From the NCBI GenBank assembly GCA_913061235.1, contig CAJXTB010000001.1:124001-188000 (forward strand): a DNA stretch of 64,000 nucleotides, given 5' to 3'. The notes beneath the pieces are model-generated. The model ran no database searches. It was not told where the DNA came from and was given only the letters and a program-made list of their open reading frames with translations. Within the stretch, counting starts at the first letter, position 1, and every line of letters begins with the position of its first letter. The translations under genes were made by a program, and so were the position numbers. Shown here in pieces: positions 34,396 through 42,740 of this stretch. Origin of the DNA: an uncultured Pseudomonadota bacterium. Its GTDB lineage: Bacteria; Myxococcota_A; UBA796; GCA-2862545.

Positions 34396-35997
34396 ATGCA
34401 CGGCCAGTTGACCTTCTTGCAGCTTTCCGCCGAGTTTGGCGGCACAAAATTTGGTCCCTTTCCAGGGCCAGAAATCCGCTTGGGTTCCGACGAAGCGGCC
34501 AGTGACATTACCTTGCCCGAAGCACTCGGCGTGCTGCCACAGCACGTCAAGATTTTGATCCAATCGGACGGAAGCTTCATCGTTGCACCAACGGAGCGCA
34601 CGGCAGCGGTTCACGTATTCCGGGGCAGTGGTCGTCCCAAGCACATTGCCACCGCGACCGCGTTGGCTGCCAACGACTCGTTTTCCCTGGTCACAGCGGA
34701 AGGCCCACGCTTCATCATCCTCGCGGAGCAGCCCAAGCAGGACAAGAAGAAGTTCGACAAGAAAAAGAAGAGTTTAGCGCCCACCAAAGAAGGTATCTGG
34801 GCCGAAATCAAGCGCGTTGGATTCACGCAGGTTTTTCGCACAGGTATCGGCAATACGGCCATGCGCTGGTGGGCTCGGCTCAAGTCCGGAACCCTGTTTA
34901 CCCCGCGCGTCATTATTGGATTCTTGTTCCTGTCCACAGGTTGGATTGCCGCGATTGGAGCGGGTCTTGCGGCAGTTGGCGGCCTGTTCGCCTACAACGG
35001 TGCACAAGACGAAATCACCGAAGTCCGCGGCGACCTCGCTGACTGCAAGAGCACCGGTGATGGCGAGGAGAACATCTTCACGGTCTCCGAGCGCATCTTG
35101 GGTGACGACGAATGGGCCTCCACCTTGCGCGGGGATGACGCCTTTCGCGAAGCGTACATCGAAGGCATTCGTTCCGTTCACGCCAACCAAGACGACTACA
35201 CTTGGGTCTACACCAACCCCAGCTCAGACTTCACCGCCCTCCGCACCCAAGCGATTCGCGACAGCAACCTCGGGTCCAACTTTGGCGAGGTCTTCTCCTA
35301 CGTTGCAGCGACACCCGGCTCCCTTCCACTCCGAGATTGGTACTTGTGGAGAGAGACCCCCCTCGGTGAGAAGGATTGTGGTCGCGGCCCATCTCGCATG
35401 ACGTACCTCCAAGCTCGCAACCTCGACATTGCTGTCATGCCGACAGTCCTGGAACAGAGCTCGACCTTCGACATGCTGTCTACAGAGGACAAACGCACGA
35501 CCGTGTTGAGCGCACAAGGTCTGACCGAATCGGAGATCGAGAGCTTCCGGGCGGCCAACGACGAGATGACCGTGGCACCGATCGGATCGAACTTGGCATG
35601 TGTATATCTGGAGGGCCAGGATGACCGTGCAGAGGCACGAGATATCGTGCGCGCGTTGACTCGCACGCTGGGACCTGAAGCTCGCAACATCCCCGGAGAA
35701 GGTCAAAACTACTGGATTGCGTCCCGCTTGGTCCGCTACTTCGCCGCCGGTATCGACTACGACTACGAGACCATCCAGTTCGACGGCAATCCACCTACGC
35801 CCGAGCTCGATGAGCTGCCAAGTGCGCAGAAAGACTACATCGTCAAGATGGCCGCCACCACGGCAGCACGTGCCGCGACGATTCGCTGCCTTGCTGCACT
35901 GGATGACGACAACCGCGACGCCGCAGAGGGCATTGTTGGTACAGTTCCGAGCAAGATCCCCTGCTACGTCCTGTTCGACGAAGCGGGCGTCCTTTAG
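34396..35997 (+). CDS. FHA-like membrane protein with large extracytoplasmic domain
   Basis: 533 aa from ATG 34396 (GGAG five bases upstream); the longer frame overlaps the divergent gene and is rejected. Residues about 20-110 have an FHA-like beta pattern (GPEIRLGSDEAASDITLP, VLPQHVKILIQSDGSFIVA, ALAANDSFSLVT). A Lys-rich stretch (115-127) precedes one strong membrane segment (171-200: RVIIGFLFLSTGWIAAIGAG, then LAAVGGLFAY). The remaining about 330 residues are outside the cytoplasm, helical, with several cysteines (DCKST, DCGRG, LACVYLE, CYVLF); no known family. Together with the divergent operon it forms a plausible kinase/phospho-reader system at the envelope. Confidence 0.65.
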   Translation: MHGQLTFLQLSAEFGGTKFGPFPGPEIRLGSDEAASDITLPEALGVLPQHVKILIQSDGSFIVAPTERTAAVHVFRGSGRPKHIATATALAANDSFSLVTAEGPRFIILAEQPKQDKKKFDKKKKSLAPTKEGIWAEIKRVGFTQVFRTGIGNTAMRWWARLKSGTLFTPRVIIGFLFLSTGWIAAIGAGLAAVGGLFAYNGAQDEITEVRGDLADCKSTGDGEENIFTVSERILGDDEWASTLRGDDAFREAYIEGIRSVHANQDDYTWVYTNPSSDFTALRTQAIRDSNLGSNFGEVFSYVAATPGSLPLRDWYLWRETPLGEKDCGRGPSRMTYLQARNLDIAVMPTVLEQSSTFDMLSTEDKRTTVLSAQGLTESEIESFRAANDEMTVAPIGSNLACVYLEGQDDRAEARDIVRALTRTLGPEARNIPGEGQNYWIASRLVRYFAAGIDYDYETIQFDGNPPTPELDELPSAQKDYIVKMAATTAARAATIRCLAALDDDNRDAAEGIVGTVPSKIPCYVLFDEAGVL

Positions 35998-36088
35998 TCA
36001 CCATCTGGGACCGATCTGGCCTTTATTGCCGGTCTGTATTAAGGGCGCGGGTCGCTCCCCTACCGGGTGAGCCCCACGGAGACTGCGC

Positions 36089-36859
36089 ATGACCAAAGTA
36101 GCCACGATCACGAGCTTGAACCGTACCGCCGCAAAGGATGAGCCGCTGTTCATCGAGACCTGCCAGATGGTCTTGAACGACGAGCCGCTTGAGCGCGTTG
36201 CAGAGTTCTTCGACAGCCTCAACATTCCACGATCAGTCGGCTCTGCTCACACGCTCGACCCCATGTCCTCGTTCAGCATTGTGAACGAACGCATTGGCAA
36301 CTACGCGGAAGAGAAGGCCATCTCCGACGGAATGCAGAAGTTCTTGGACCGTCACATCCGGAAGATCAAGTGGCACGCCAAGCACCCGAGCATCGAAGGC
36401 GCCGAGAACGTCTTGTTCCTCACCCGCTGCGCCATCATGGTCACCGAAGCCCGCGTCAACCGCTTGGAGCTCTTGCTCAAGAGCCAAGACGAGCTCGACC
36501 CGATCGAGTGGTCGTACGCACGTGAGCTGATGAACAAGTCCTACCTCGCCTTCCGCAACTTCCTCAACGAGTTGGCTGGCGACTGGATCGAAGCCATGCA
36601 GACCGCCGTATCGCGCGAAGACCTGCTCACGCGCCTGGGTAGCTTCTACGAGTTCGTCGACGCACAGATTCGTCGCCTCGAAACCGCCCGCGAGCGTCTC
36701 GAAGACCGCCGCATGGAACTGACCGTCATTCCGGAGTTCTACCCGCCAGTCAAGCCGCCATTGTACTTCCATGGTGACCTGATGGCACGTGGACCGTGGA
36801 AGCAGTTCTGGTCGGTCATCGACAACAAGGCCCACCAGTTCCGTGAAGTGGCAGGCTAG
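36089..36859 (+). CDS. unknown soluble helical protein (256 aa)
   Basis: I do not recognise this protein. It has no signal peptide or membrane segment and reads as all-helical, with charged helices (ARVNRLELLLKSQDELD, RRLETARERLEDRRMELT) and an aromatic/Pro C-terminus (IPEFYPPVKPPLYFHGD, GPWKQFWSVI). Codon choice is strongly biased to C-ending codons compared with neighbours, a sign of high expression. GGAG lies seven bases before the ATG. Its stop is 2 bases before the likely queE start, so the two may be co-translated; whether it acts in tRNA modification is unknown. Confidence 0.6.
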   Translation: MTKVATITSLNRTAAKDEPLFIETCQMVLNDEPLERVAEFFDSLNIPRSVGSAHTLDPMSSFSIVNERIGNYAEEKAISDGMQKFLDRHIRKIKWHAKHPSIEGAENVLFLTRCAIMVTEARVNRLELLLKSQDELDPIEWSYARELMNKSYLAFRNFLNELAGDWIEAMQTAVSREDLLTRLGSFYEFVDAQIRRLETARERLEDRRMELTVIPEFYPPVKPPLYFHGDLMARGPWKQFWSVIDNKAHQFREVAG

Positions 36860-36861
36860 TT

Positions 36862-37521
36862 CTGGACCAGACGCGCCAAGACACCCTCCGAATTACGGAG
36901 ATCTACGCGTCGGTTCAGGGGGAGACGACGCACACGGGTAAACCGTGTGTTTTCGTACGTCTGACCGGGTGCAACTTGCGCTGCACGTGGTGTGACTCTG
37001 TCTACACCTTTACGGGTGGCGACCACCACTCGGTTGAGGAGGTTGCCCAGAAAGCCCATGCGCTGGGCATTCATTGTGTGGAAGTCACCGGCGGTGAACC
37101 GCTGGTGCAGAAAGCCGCGATTCCACTGATGGAGAGACTGCTTGAGCTTGGACACGAAGTCCTGCTGGAGACCTCCGGAAGCCGGGACATCTCGGTCGTT
37201 CCAGATGCCGTGCACGTCATCATGGACCTCAAAGCACCTGCTTCAGGTGAGGTGGAGAGCAACCTGTGGTCGAACATCGATCACTTGCTCCCCCACCACG
37301 AAGTGAAGTTCGTGGTGGCCGACCGCGCAGACTACGACTGGTCCTGCGAGATCATTCGCCGCTATGGACTGGGTGATCGATGCACAGTGCTGATCTCACC
37401 GGCATGGGGGCTGATCAACATTGCCAAATTGGTAGATTGGATGCTGGAGGACGCGATTCCAGCACGATTGAGTCTCCAGATCCACAAGGTCGTTTGGGGT
37501 AAAGACGCAATCGGGGTGTAG
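36862..37521 (+). CDS. queE: 7-carboxy-7-deazaguanine synthase, probable CTG start
   Basis: 219 aa radical-SAM enzyme that converts 6-carboxy-tetrahydropterin to 7-carboxy-7-deazaguanine for queuosine synthesis. The modified cluster motif is visible as C37xxxC41xxC44 in TGCNLRCTWCDSVYTF, preceded by TEIYASVQGETTHTGKPCVF and followed by VEVTGGEPLVQ, LLETSGSRDI and MDLKAP. The conserved N-terminus extends 40 residues upstream of the first ATG, so the ATG at 36976 must be internal. The only plausible initiators after the in-frame stop are CTG at 36862 (GGCAGG six bases upstream) or a later ATT. queC, queD and queF are not in the window. Confidence 0.88.
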   Translation: MDQTRQDTLRITEIYASVQGETTHTGKPCVFVRLTGCNLRCTWCDSVYTFTGGDHHSVEEVAQKAHALGIHCVEVTGGEPLVQKAAIPLMERLLELGHEVLLETSGSRDISVVPDAVHVIMDLKAPASGEVESNLWSNIDHLLPHHEVKFVVADRADYDWSCEIIRRYGLGDRCTVLISPAWGLINIAKLVDWMLEDAIPARLSLQIHKVVWGKDAIGV

Positions 37522-37583
37522 AAAGTTCCTACGACCCGTGAACCTTTCGCGTCCTCGCGACACTAATGGGTTGGGAGCCTGCC

Positions 37584-37784
37584 ATGACCACCTTGACCGA
37601 ACTGCCCAATGGGCCACAACGACGCCTGTTCGTGGTTGCAGCTATCGCCGCTGTCATGCTGTTTGGGCTTGCCCTGTATGCTTGGTCCCAAGGTGTGGAT
37701 TCCACCAGTCTGTCGATCGGCGCCGGAGTCACAGATGCTCGGGCAGCAGGCTCCAGCTACCTTAGTGCCCCCAACACCCATTAA
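37584..37784 (+). CDS. small single-span membrane protein
   Basis: 66 aa from the ATG at 37584, with GGGAG six bases upstream. A short N-terminal cytoplasmic segment (MTTLTELPNGPQRR) precedes one hydrophobic helix (LFVVAAIAAVMLFGLALYAW) and a Ser/Ala/Gly-rich tail of about 30 residues. No family recognised. The Shine-Dalgarno sequence, positive-inside arrangement and lack of overlap with other genes support it as real. Confidence 0.5.
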   Translation: MTTLTELPNGPQRRLFVVAAIAAVMLFGLALYAWSQGVDSTSLSIGAGVTDARAAGSSYLSAPNTH

Positions 37785-37836
37785 GCGGGAACGGGATGGG
37801 GCACTGCCGGGTTAGGCGGCCGGACACGGAGGCCCC

Positions 37837-38493
37837 ATGACTCGCACCGCCCTACTCGCCCTTGCCCTCATGGCTGGCACCCTCGCAACCGCCACGGCTG
37901 CAGACCCGAACACCGCCCACCCGCATCAGGGCGTGCTCACCCCGTACCCCACACCGCCGACAGCCCCAACGTTGACCGCGGATGAGCAGGCCAAGTTGCT
38001 CGCCGGAGACGTAGTTCGCAAGCAGACTCAGGGAGACAGCGGCGGACGTGGGATCGCAGTGCAGGACATCCACGCAACGCCAGATGTCATCTGGTCGAAG
38101 ATTCTCGACTACCCGAACTACCCAACAATGGTGGACGGCGTGCTGGAGTGCGAGCAATACGCGCAGTCAGGCAGTGAGCTGAAGGCTCGGTTCAAGATTG
38201 GCGCCATGGGCACGCGGGTCGAGTACTTCATCGACCACGAGATCCACACAGATGCCAACTGGATGACGTGGACACTCGACTACACACGCGAGTCTGACCT
38301 CGACGACTCTGTTGGATACTGGCTCATTGAGCCACTCGCCGACCGCCCTGGCTACTCGCGGGTCTACTACTCGGTGGCCGTCCAGATGCGCGGCTGGGTC
38401 CCCGGATTCATTGAGTCGATGATTGCACGCAAGGGCCTGACCCAGGCAACTGAGTGGGTCAAGGCAGAGAGCGAGTCCGCTGCCGGTCACTAG
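37837..38493 (+). CDS. periplasmic START/SRPBCC-like protein
   Basis: 218 aa: signal peptide (MTRTALLALALMAGTLATATA), a Pro/Thr linker, then an SRPBCC (polyketide cyclase/START) pattern from about residue 65: GGRGIAVQDIHATPDVIWSK, ILDYPNYPTMVDGVLECE, FKIGAMGTRVEYFIDHE, MTWTLDYTRESDLDDSVGYW, SRVYYSVAVQMRGWVPGFIE. This fold holds a hydrophobic ligand; ligand unknown. GGAGGCCCC precedes the ATG. It is 52 bases after the small membrane gene and 56 bases before a lipoprotein gene, all on the plus strand. Confidence 0.75.
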   Translation: MTRTALLALALMAGTLATATAADPNTAHPHQGVLTPYPTPPTAPTLTADEQAKLLAGDVVRKQTQGDSGGRGIAVQDIHATPDVIWSKILDYPNYPTMVDGVLECEQYAQSGSELKARFKIGAMGTRVEYFIDHEIHTDANWMTWTLDYTRESDLDDSVGYWLIEPLADRPGYSRVYYSVAVQMRGWVPGFIESMIARKGLTQATEWVKAESESAAGH

Positions 38494-38549
38494 TCTCGGG
38501 CACTGACAGACGCGGGTTACGCATCAATCCTACGAACATCGAGGGTTCC

Positions 38550-39269
38550 ATGCGTCATCTCCTGCTGCTCACACTCCTGCTAACATCCGCCTGTGACCCC
38601 TTTGCTGCCGCCCAAAAGGCAGACAGCATCGAAGCGTATGAGGCGTTCCTCGCGGAAAACCCGAACAGTGCGTGGTACCCGCAAGCAGCCGACAGACTTC
38701 AGGTCTTACTGTTCGAAGCTGCGATGGAGGAGAATACCCTTCCGGCGTATGACGCATGGCTGGCCCGTTTTCCTTCCAGTTCTATGCGCGACGACGTCAT
38801 GTCCGCACGCTCTGGAAGCTTGTACACGTGGGCTCGCGACACGGACACGGTAGAGTCCTGGCAAGCGTTCCTCACCGAGTACCCGGAGAGTCGTCGTCGC
38901 CCCAATGCAGAACGCGGACAGCGTGCGGCTCGGTACCGTCCACAGCTCACAGTTGGTGAGCCCCGCTCGTCCCGTACCAACCTGGCGGAAGACCCCGAAG
39001 GCCCACTCAATGGCTGGCTCATTGAAGCAGATGTCACGAATACTGGGGAGTCCGCATTCAAGACCGTCATCCTCCACCCCACCTCACCGGCGGAACTGTC
39101 GACGCTGGAGTGGCCAGTCGCTGCACCACGCTGGACCTTGCCGCTCACGGACGAACAGAAGCGCCCACTGCGACCCGGTGAGACACGAACGTGGTCGTGG
39201 ACGACGGATGACCTGGACGAGTCGTGGGACGGAAACTTCCAGATCGTAGTGAGCGACGCCGCACAGTGA
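38550..39269 (+). CDS. lipoprotein with tetratricopeptide-like helical repeats
   Basis: 239 aa from ATG 38550 (GAGGG upstream). Lipobox LLTSAC. Residues 22-130 contain three helix-pair units of the form SIEAYEAFLAENPNSAWYP, LPAYDAWLARFPSSSMRDD and TVESWQAFLTEYPESRRRP, a tetratricopeptide-like array. The C-terminal 100 residues are a beta domain with two Trp-rich strands (NGWLIEADVTNTGESAFK, RPGETRTWSWTTDDLDES) resembling an FxLYD-like or immunoglobulin-like module. Stop overlaps the next gene start (GTGA), so both are co-translated. Partner and role unknown. Confidence 0.65.
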   Translation: MRHLLLLTLLLTSACDPFAAAQKADSIEAYEAFLAENPNSAWYPQAADRLQVLLFEAAMEENTLPAYDAWLARFPSSSMRDDVMSARSGSLYTWARDTDTVESWQAFLTEYPESRRRPNAERGQRAARYRPQLTVGEPRSSRTNLAEDPEGPLNGWLIEADVTNTGESAFKTVILHPTSPAELSTLEWPVAAPRWTLPLTDEQKRPLRPGETRTWSWTTDDLDESWDGNFQIVVSDAAQ

Positions 39270-41233
39270 CCCGTACGGTCGCGATGGCACTGCTGCTCTC
39301 GGGCTGTGTAGACGTCCCACCGCTCGTTTTGGTGGACTCTTGTGACCCGTCTCAACCAGACAGCGGGGTGTGGATAGAGCGCGTGGACTGCCGCGAGCGA
39401 ATTCCTAGACGTGGTGGCGCCGATGTTGTCGACACATGGGTCGCGACGCCGTTCTTTCGGGCCATTGTCCGGCACCCACAAGCGGCGCGCACACTGCCTG
39501 GCCTAGGCGGCGGTACGCTGGTGGACGTCGCGCTGTGGGACGGACGCGACGTTGCCTATGAGTGGGTCCCGCTAGTTGGTGGTGGGTGGCTTAGCGTTGA
39601 CACGATTGACGCTGAACCCGACGGCGTTGTGGTCAGCGGAACCATTCGTTCTCTGCCAGACAGAGCAGTCGATGAGGGAGCCCCGGCCTCTGTGCGCTGG
39701 CGTTTTGATGCAGACGAGTCCCGCATCCATCTAGAGGGAGCGGACGGCCTGTGGCTTCACCCCCATGCCGGGAGTGTACGACTGGGCCCAGGCATCGTGA
39801 CCGACCGAACTCTCGTCGTCACGGATGCCACAACGGTACGGGACTTGGGCGGTGCCTTGCGCATGCATGGTGTTCAGACCATCGCCGTGTCTTCACTGGC
39901 GAATCCAGACTGGCTCGACCACCCCACCCAACAAGTCGAGGTCCTCGCACCCGCAGCGACTCAGCTAGCCCTCAACATCGACGATGAGGTTGTGACGGTC
40001 CCGCTCGTCGCCGAACACCTCACTTGGACCCTTCCGAGCACCGTCACCCGCGTTCGTTCCGAGCGCAGAGGGTTCGCTGCGTCTCCATGGCGCCGAGTGC
40101 AGGACACCCAAGCGCTGATTCTTGGTGAGACCGGCCAGGTCATCGTGGCCATGACCGGGGATGTTGCGGATACCACCGTACGGTGGACCCATAACGATGG
40201 ACGAACGGGCGTCGGTTTTACAGACAACGGCCTGACCGTGCTCGATGTTGGCGCCGGCAACGTCACGTTGCAAGCCGGAGGCGCGCGGGTTTCGCCATGG
40301 ATTGAACAGGTCACCGTCGTCAGCCAAGGCCCCACCTTCTTGCCGGCCAGCCTTCAACGCCCCTTTGAGATGAACAAGCACGTTCCCTCCGCCCTTCGAT
40401 GGCCCGGAGAGCGTGACCGGACCACTCGACGAACCGATACCCAGAGCCTCCAAGACGCTGCTACTGCCGGCTTCCCCTTCACCGTACTCGCCCCAAGAGA
40501 CGATGTCGCGGACACAGACATCGATGCCCTGATTCGGGTACGAAATGGCGCTACCCTGACCTCTCCCGACGGCTGGTCTGTCGTGGCCTGGCCGTGGAAT
40601 GCCCATGCCCGCCTAGGCGCCCACGGCGCCCCTTCCGTCATCAACCACTCACCAGAAGACGCGCTGGCCTTGGCCTTTGCAGGCCCCACCTTCAACCGCT
40701 TCTTGGTGGTCGACGAGCAATGGCTGCTACAAGCGGAGCCAGAGCTCACAGACCCGCTGCCCACTGCCGCATGGCTCAACAGCGCAGACCAACTCGACGC
40801 ATGGTTTGTCTGGCTGGATGCGGGCATCGCCCTACCTCCCGTCGGCCCCCGCACGTGGACGGAAGTCCCGGTTCCGGACAACGTCCTGGCAGTGGAAGTG
40901 GAACGTCAGCTCGTCCGCGGCAACACCGTCGCCAGCACAGAGGGACGGATTGACCTTCAGATCGGCGGCGAGTCTCCTGGAGGCCGGGTCGTGCGAACCC
41001 AGCTGGCCCGCGGAACAGCCGTCATTCACACCGCAGGTGCGCTGACCAGTGCCCAGCTCATCGAGGATGGTGTAGCCACCGATACGTGGATGGCCGTGGA
41101 CGGGCAGCCACACACGGTAACCGTCGACAGTGACACCCAGTGGGCTGTGGTTGTGGCGACTGGAGACGACGGAGACTTTGCGGTCACCGGACCGATTTGG
41201 TTCGGTGCGACACCGGCTGTCATGAGTCGCTAG
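39266..41233 (+). CDS. large lipoprotein of unknown function
   Basis: 655 aa starting at the GTG that overlaps the previous stop (GTGA); MTRTVAMALLLSGC gives a lipobox with Cys at 14. Early cysteines (VDSCDPSQPDS, RVDCRERIP) may form a disulphide. The rest is beta-rich, with many Val/Thr/Trp strands and no membrane segments. A segment near 395-470 (TDTQSLQDAATAGFPFTVLA, IRVRNGATLTSPDGWSVVAW, then PWNAHARLGAHGAPS) recalls the PHP/CehA-type arrangement of secreted phosphoesterase-like proteins, but metal-binding His/Asp pairs are not convincing. I leave it unassigned. Probably co-translated with the repeat lipoprotein upstream. Confidence 0.6.
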   Translation: MTRTVAMALLLSGCVDVPPLVLVDSCDPSQPDSGVWIERVDCRERIPRRGGADVVDTWVATPFFRAIVRHPQAARTLPGLGGGTLVDVALWDGRDVAYEWVPLVGGGWLSVDTIDAEPDGVVVSGTIRSLPDRAVDEGAPASVRWRFDADESRIHLEGADGLWLHPHAGSVRLGPGIVTDRTLVVTDATTVRDLGGALRMHGVQTIAVSSLANPDWLDHPTQQVEVLAPAATQLALNIDDEVVTVPLVAEHLTWTLPSTVTRVRSERRGFAASPWRRVQDTQALILGETGQVIVAMTGDVADTTVRWTHNDGRTGVGFTDNGLTVLDVGAGNVTLQAGGARVSPWIEQVTVVSQGPTFLPASLQRPFEMNKHVPSALRWPGERDRTTRRTDTQSLQDAATAGFPFTVLAPRDDVADTDIDALIRVRNGATLTSPDGWSVVAWPWNAHARLGAHGAPSVINHSPEDALALAFAGPTFNRFLVVDEQWLLQAEPELTDPLPTAAWLNSADQLDAWFVWLDAGIALPPVGPRTWTEVPVPDNVLAVEVERQLVRGNTVASTEGRIDLQIGGESPGGRVVRTQLARGTAVIHTAGALTSAQLIEDGVATDTWMAVDGQPHTVTVDSDTQWAVVVATGDDGDFAVTGPIWFGATPAVMSR

Positions 41234-41472
41234 GCTCGGTGCTGCAAGACTCCCCCACACCATCACCGACTGCGTGTGCGCGTACAGACACACGGCCGGA
41301 AGAGCACGGTTGAGACCTGATGGCGGAGGTGTCGCTGCCAAGGCGCCACGCCCCTACTGCACACCCGCGCGTGGGGTCCGTCGCCACACACCAGAGAACG
41401 TCGGACCTACCGCCTCTCGGGCACTGCGCTGCAGGTGGGTGACGGCACGACAGCTTCGGGGTACGGCTGGCC

Positions 41473-41994
41473 ATGCGCATTCTTCTACTTCTTGCTCTCT
41501 TCGTTGCCGTCGACGCAGCCGCCATGACCGAGCCCGATAGCGGGGCCTGGATTGGTGCCGGCACGGGCCTGGCTATCGACACCAAAGCAGACCTCGGCGT
41601 CGGACTCGGATGGCAGGCGACGGCTGGGCTGTGGTTCGGAAAGCACGACGCTGTCTATGCCTTCGGCAAGTACACTGGCATTGGTGTGACGGTTCGCCAA
41701 GCCTACTTAGGCGGCAACCTCGTCACAGAGCCAATGCTCGAGTTTCGACGTGGCGCCGACATTGTGGTGGTGACCACCCAGATGTTCATCTCCGGCGGTC
41801 CGCAGATTGCCTACGGTGAAATTGGTGCGGTCGTAGTGGCGGGCGGCGGCATAAAGTACCGGATGACCCCTCAGTTTGGCATTGTTGTGCGGGCGGAGTT
41901 CGGTGCGAGTATGCTCGCAGGTTCGTGGGCGTTCCGCAACAATGTTGTGGCCGGAATTGAGTTCGCCGCCCCATGGTCAGGACGTCGCGAATGA
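41473..41994 (+). CDS. small outer-membrane beta-barrel-like protein
   Basis: 173 aa: signal peptide (MRILLLLALFVAVDAAAM) followed by alternating Gly/hydrophobic strands (GAWIGAGTGLAIDT, GVGLGWQATAGLWFG, IVVVTTQMFISGGPQIAYG, EIGAVVVAGGGIKYRM, VAGIEFAAPW), which would suit an 8-strand barrel. No family identified. Stop overlaps the SURF1 start (ATGA). The 239 bases before it (41234-41472) show no gene, tRNA or clear promoter. Confidence 0.5.
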   Translation: MRILLLLALFVAVDAAAMTEPDSGAWIGAGTGLAIDTKADLGVGLGWQATAGLWFGKHDAVYAFGKYTGIGVTVRQAYLGGNLVTEPMLEFRRGADIVVVTTQMFISGGPQIAYGEIGAVVVAGGGIKYRMTPQFGIVVRAEFGASMLAGSWAFRNNVVAGIEFAAPWSGRRE

Positions 41995-42740
41995 GCTTCC
42001 GTCCATCGGCAATCCCGACCGTCTTCGTGGCGCTCGGACTCATCATCCTGCTGAACCTTGGCGCGTGGCAGCTCCGGCGGAACACCTGGCGAACGGTGTT
42101 TCTCGAGTCCATCGAGATGCGCCTAGAAGACACCCCCACCACCAATGAGACCTTCAACGCGCTCCTTGAAGATGATGTGCTCTCGTGGCGTAAGGCAAAC
42201 TTGCGGGGTCGCTTTCACGACGTCGAGCCCATCTATTTGGCCGGTCGTTTCGAGTTCGGAGAGCCCGGGTACGACCTAATCCAGCCTTTTGAGCTTGAGA
42301 ATGGACCGTCTCTCATGGTGGTTCGGGGTTGGGTTCCCTCGTCCGACTGGCGCGCCATCGTGGAAGACATTCGGCCCACCAATGAGCTGATCACCCTGCA
42401 AGGGCTGCTGATCGAGCCGCTTGGGGAGCCAGATGCAGTGGTCATTCCGGCCAGTGACATTGCTCCAAAGCGCCTTCGCCGCGACTCGTTTGAAGCAGCG
42501 CGCAACCAGAGTGACATTCCGACCGCACCCGTGGTTCTGGTCGTTGGCCAGCAACTCCAAGCAGGCGCGTTGAAGTCGCGCGAGGGCTACCCCGTGACTG
42601 GCTACGTTCCAAAGCCCAAGTCATTGCCCCACGTGCAGTACGCCGTCACATGGTTCCTGATTGCCGGCACCCTCGTCATCATCTGGCTGCTCACTGGCTT
42701 TCGCCGTGGAGCCGCTATGGCTGCACAGGCTCGCCCGTAA
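41991..42740 (+). CDS. SURF1-family cytochrome oxidase assembly protein
   Basis: 249 aa; SURF1 helps insert haem a into cytochrome c oxidase subunit I. Two membrane helices flank a periplasmic domain, as expected: IPTVFVALGLIILLNLGAWQ at the N-terminus and TWFLIAGTLVIIWLLTGF near the end. Between them: LGAWQLRR, VEPIYLAGRFE, GPSLMVVRGWVP and YPVTGYVPKPKSLPHVQYAV, the standard SURF1 landmarks. The ATG at 41991 overlaps the upstream stop (ATGA). It points toward the minus-strand oxidase cluster, overlapping the di-haem peroxidase gene by 26 bases tail to tail. Confidence 0.88.
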   Translation: MSFRPSAIPTVFVALGLIILLNLGAWQLRRNTWRTVFLESIEMRLEDTPTTNETFNALLEDDVLSWRKANLRGRFHDVEPIYLAGRFEFGEPGYDLIQPFELENGPSLMVVRGWVPSSDWRAIVEDIRPTNELITLQGLLIEPLGEPDAVVIPASDIAPKRLRRDSFEAARNQSDIPTAPVVLVVGQQLQAGALKSREGYPVTGYVPKPKSLPHVQYAVTWFLIAGTLVIIWLLTGFRRGAAMAAQARP

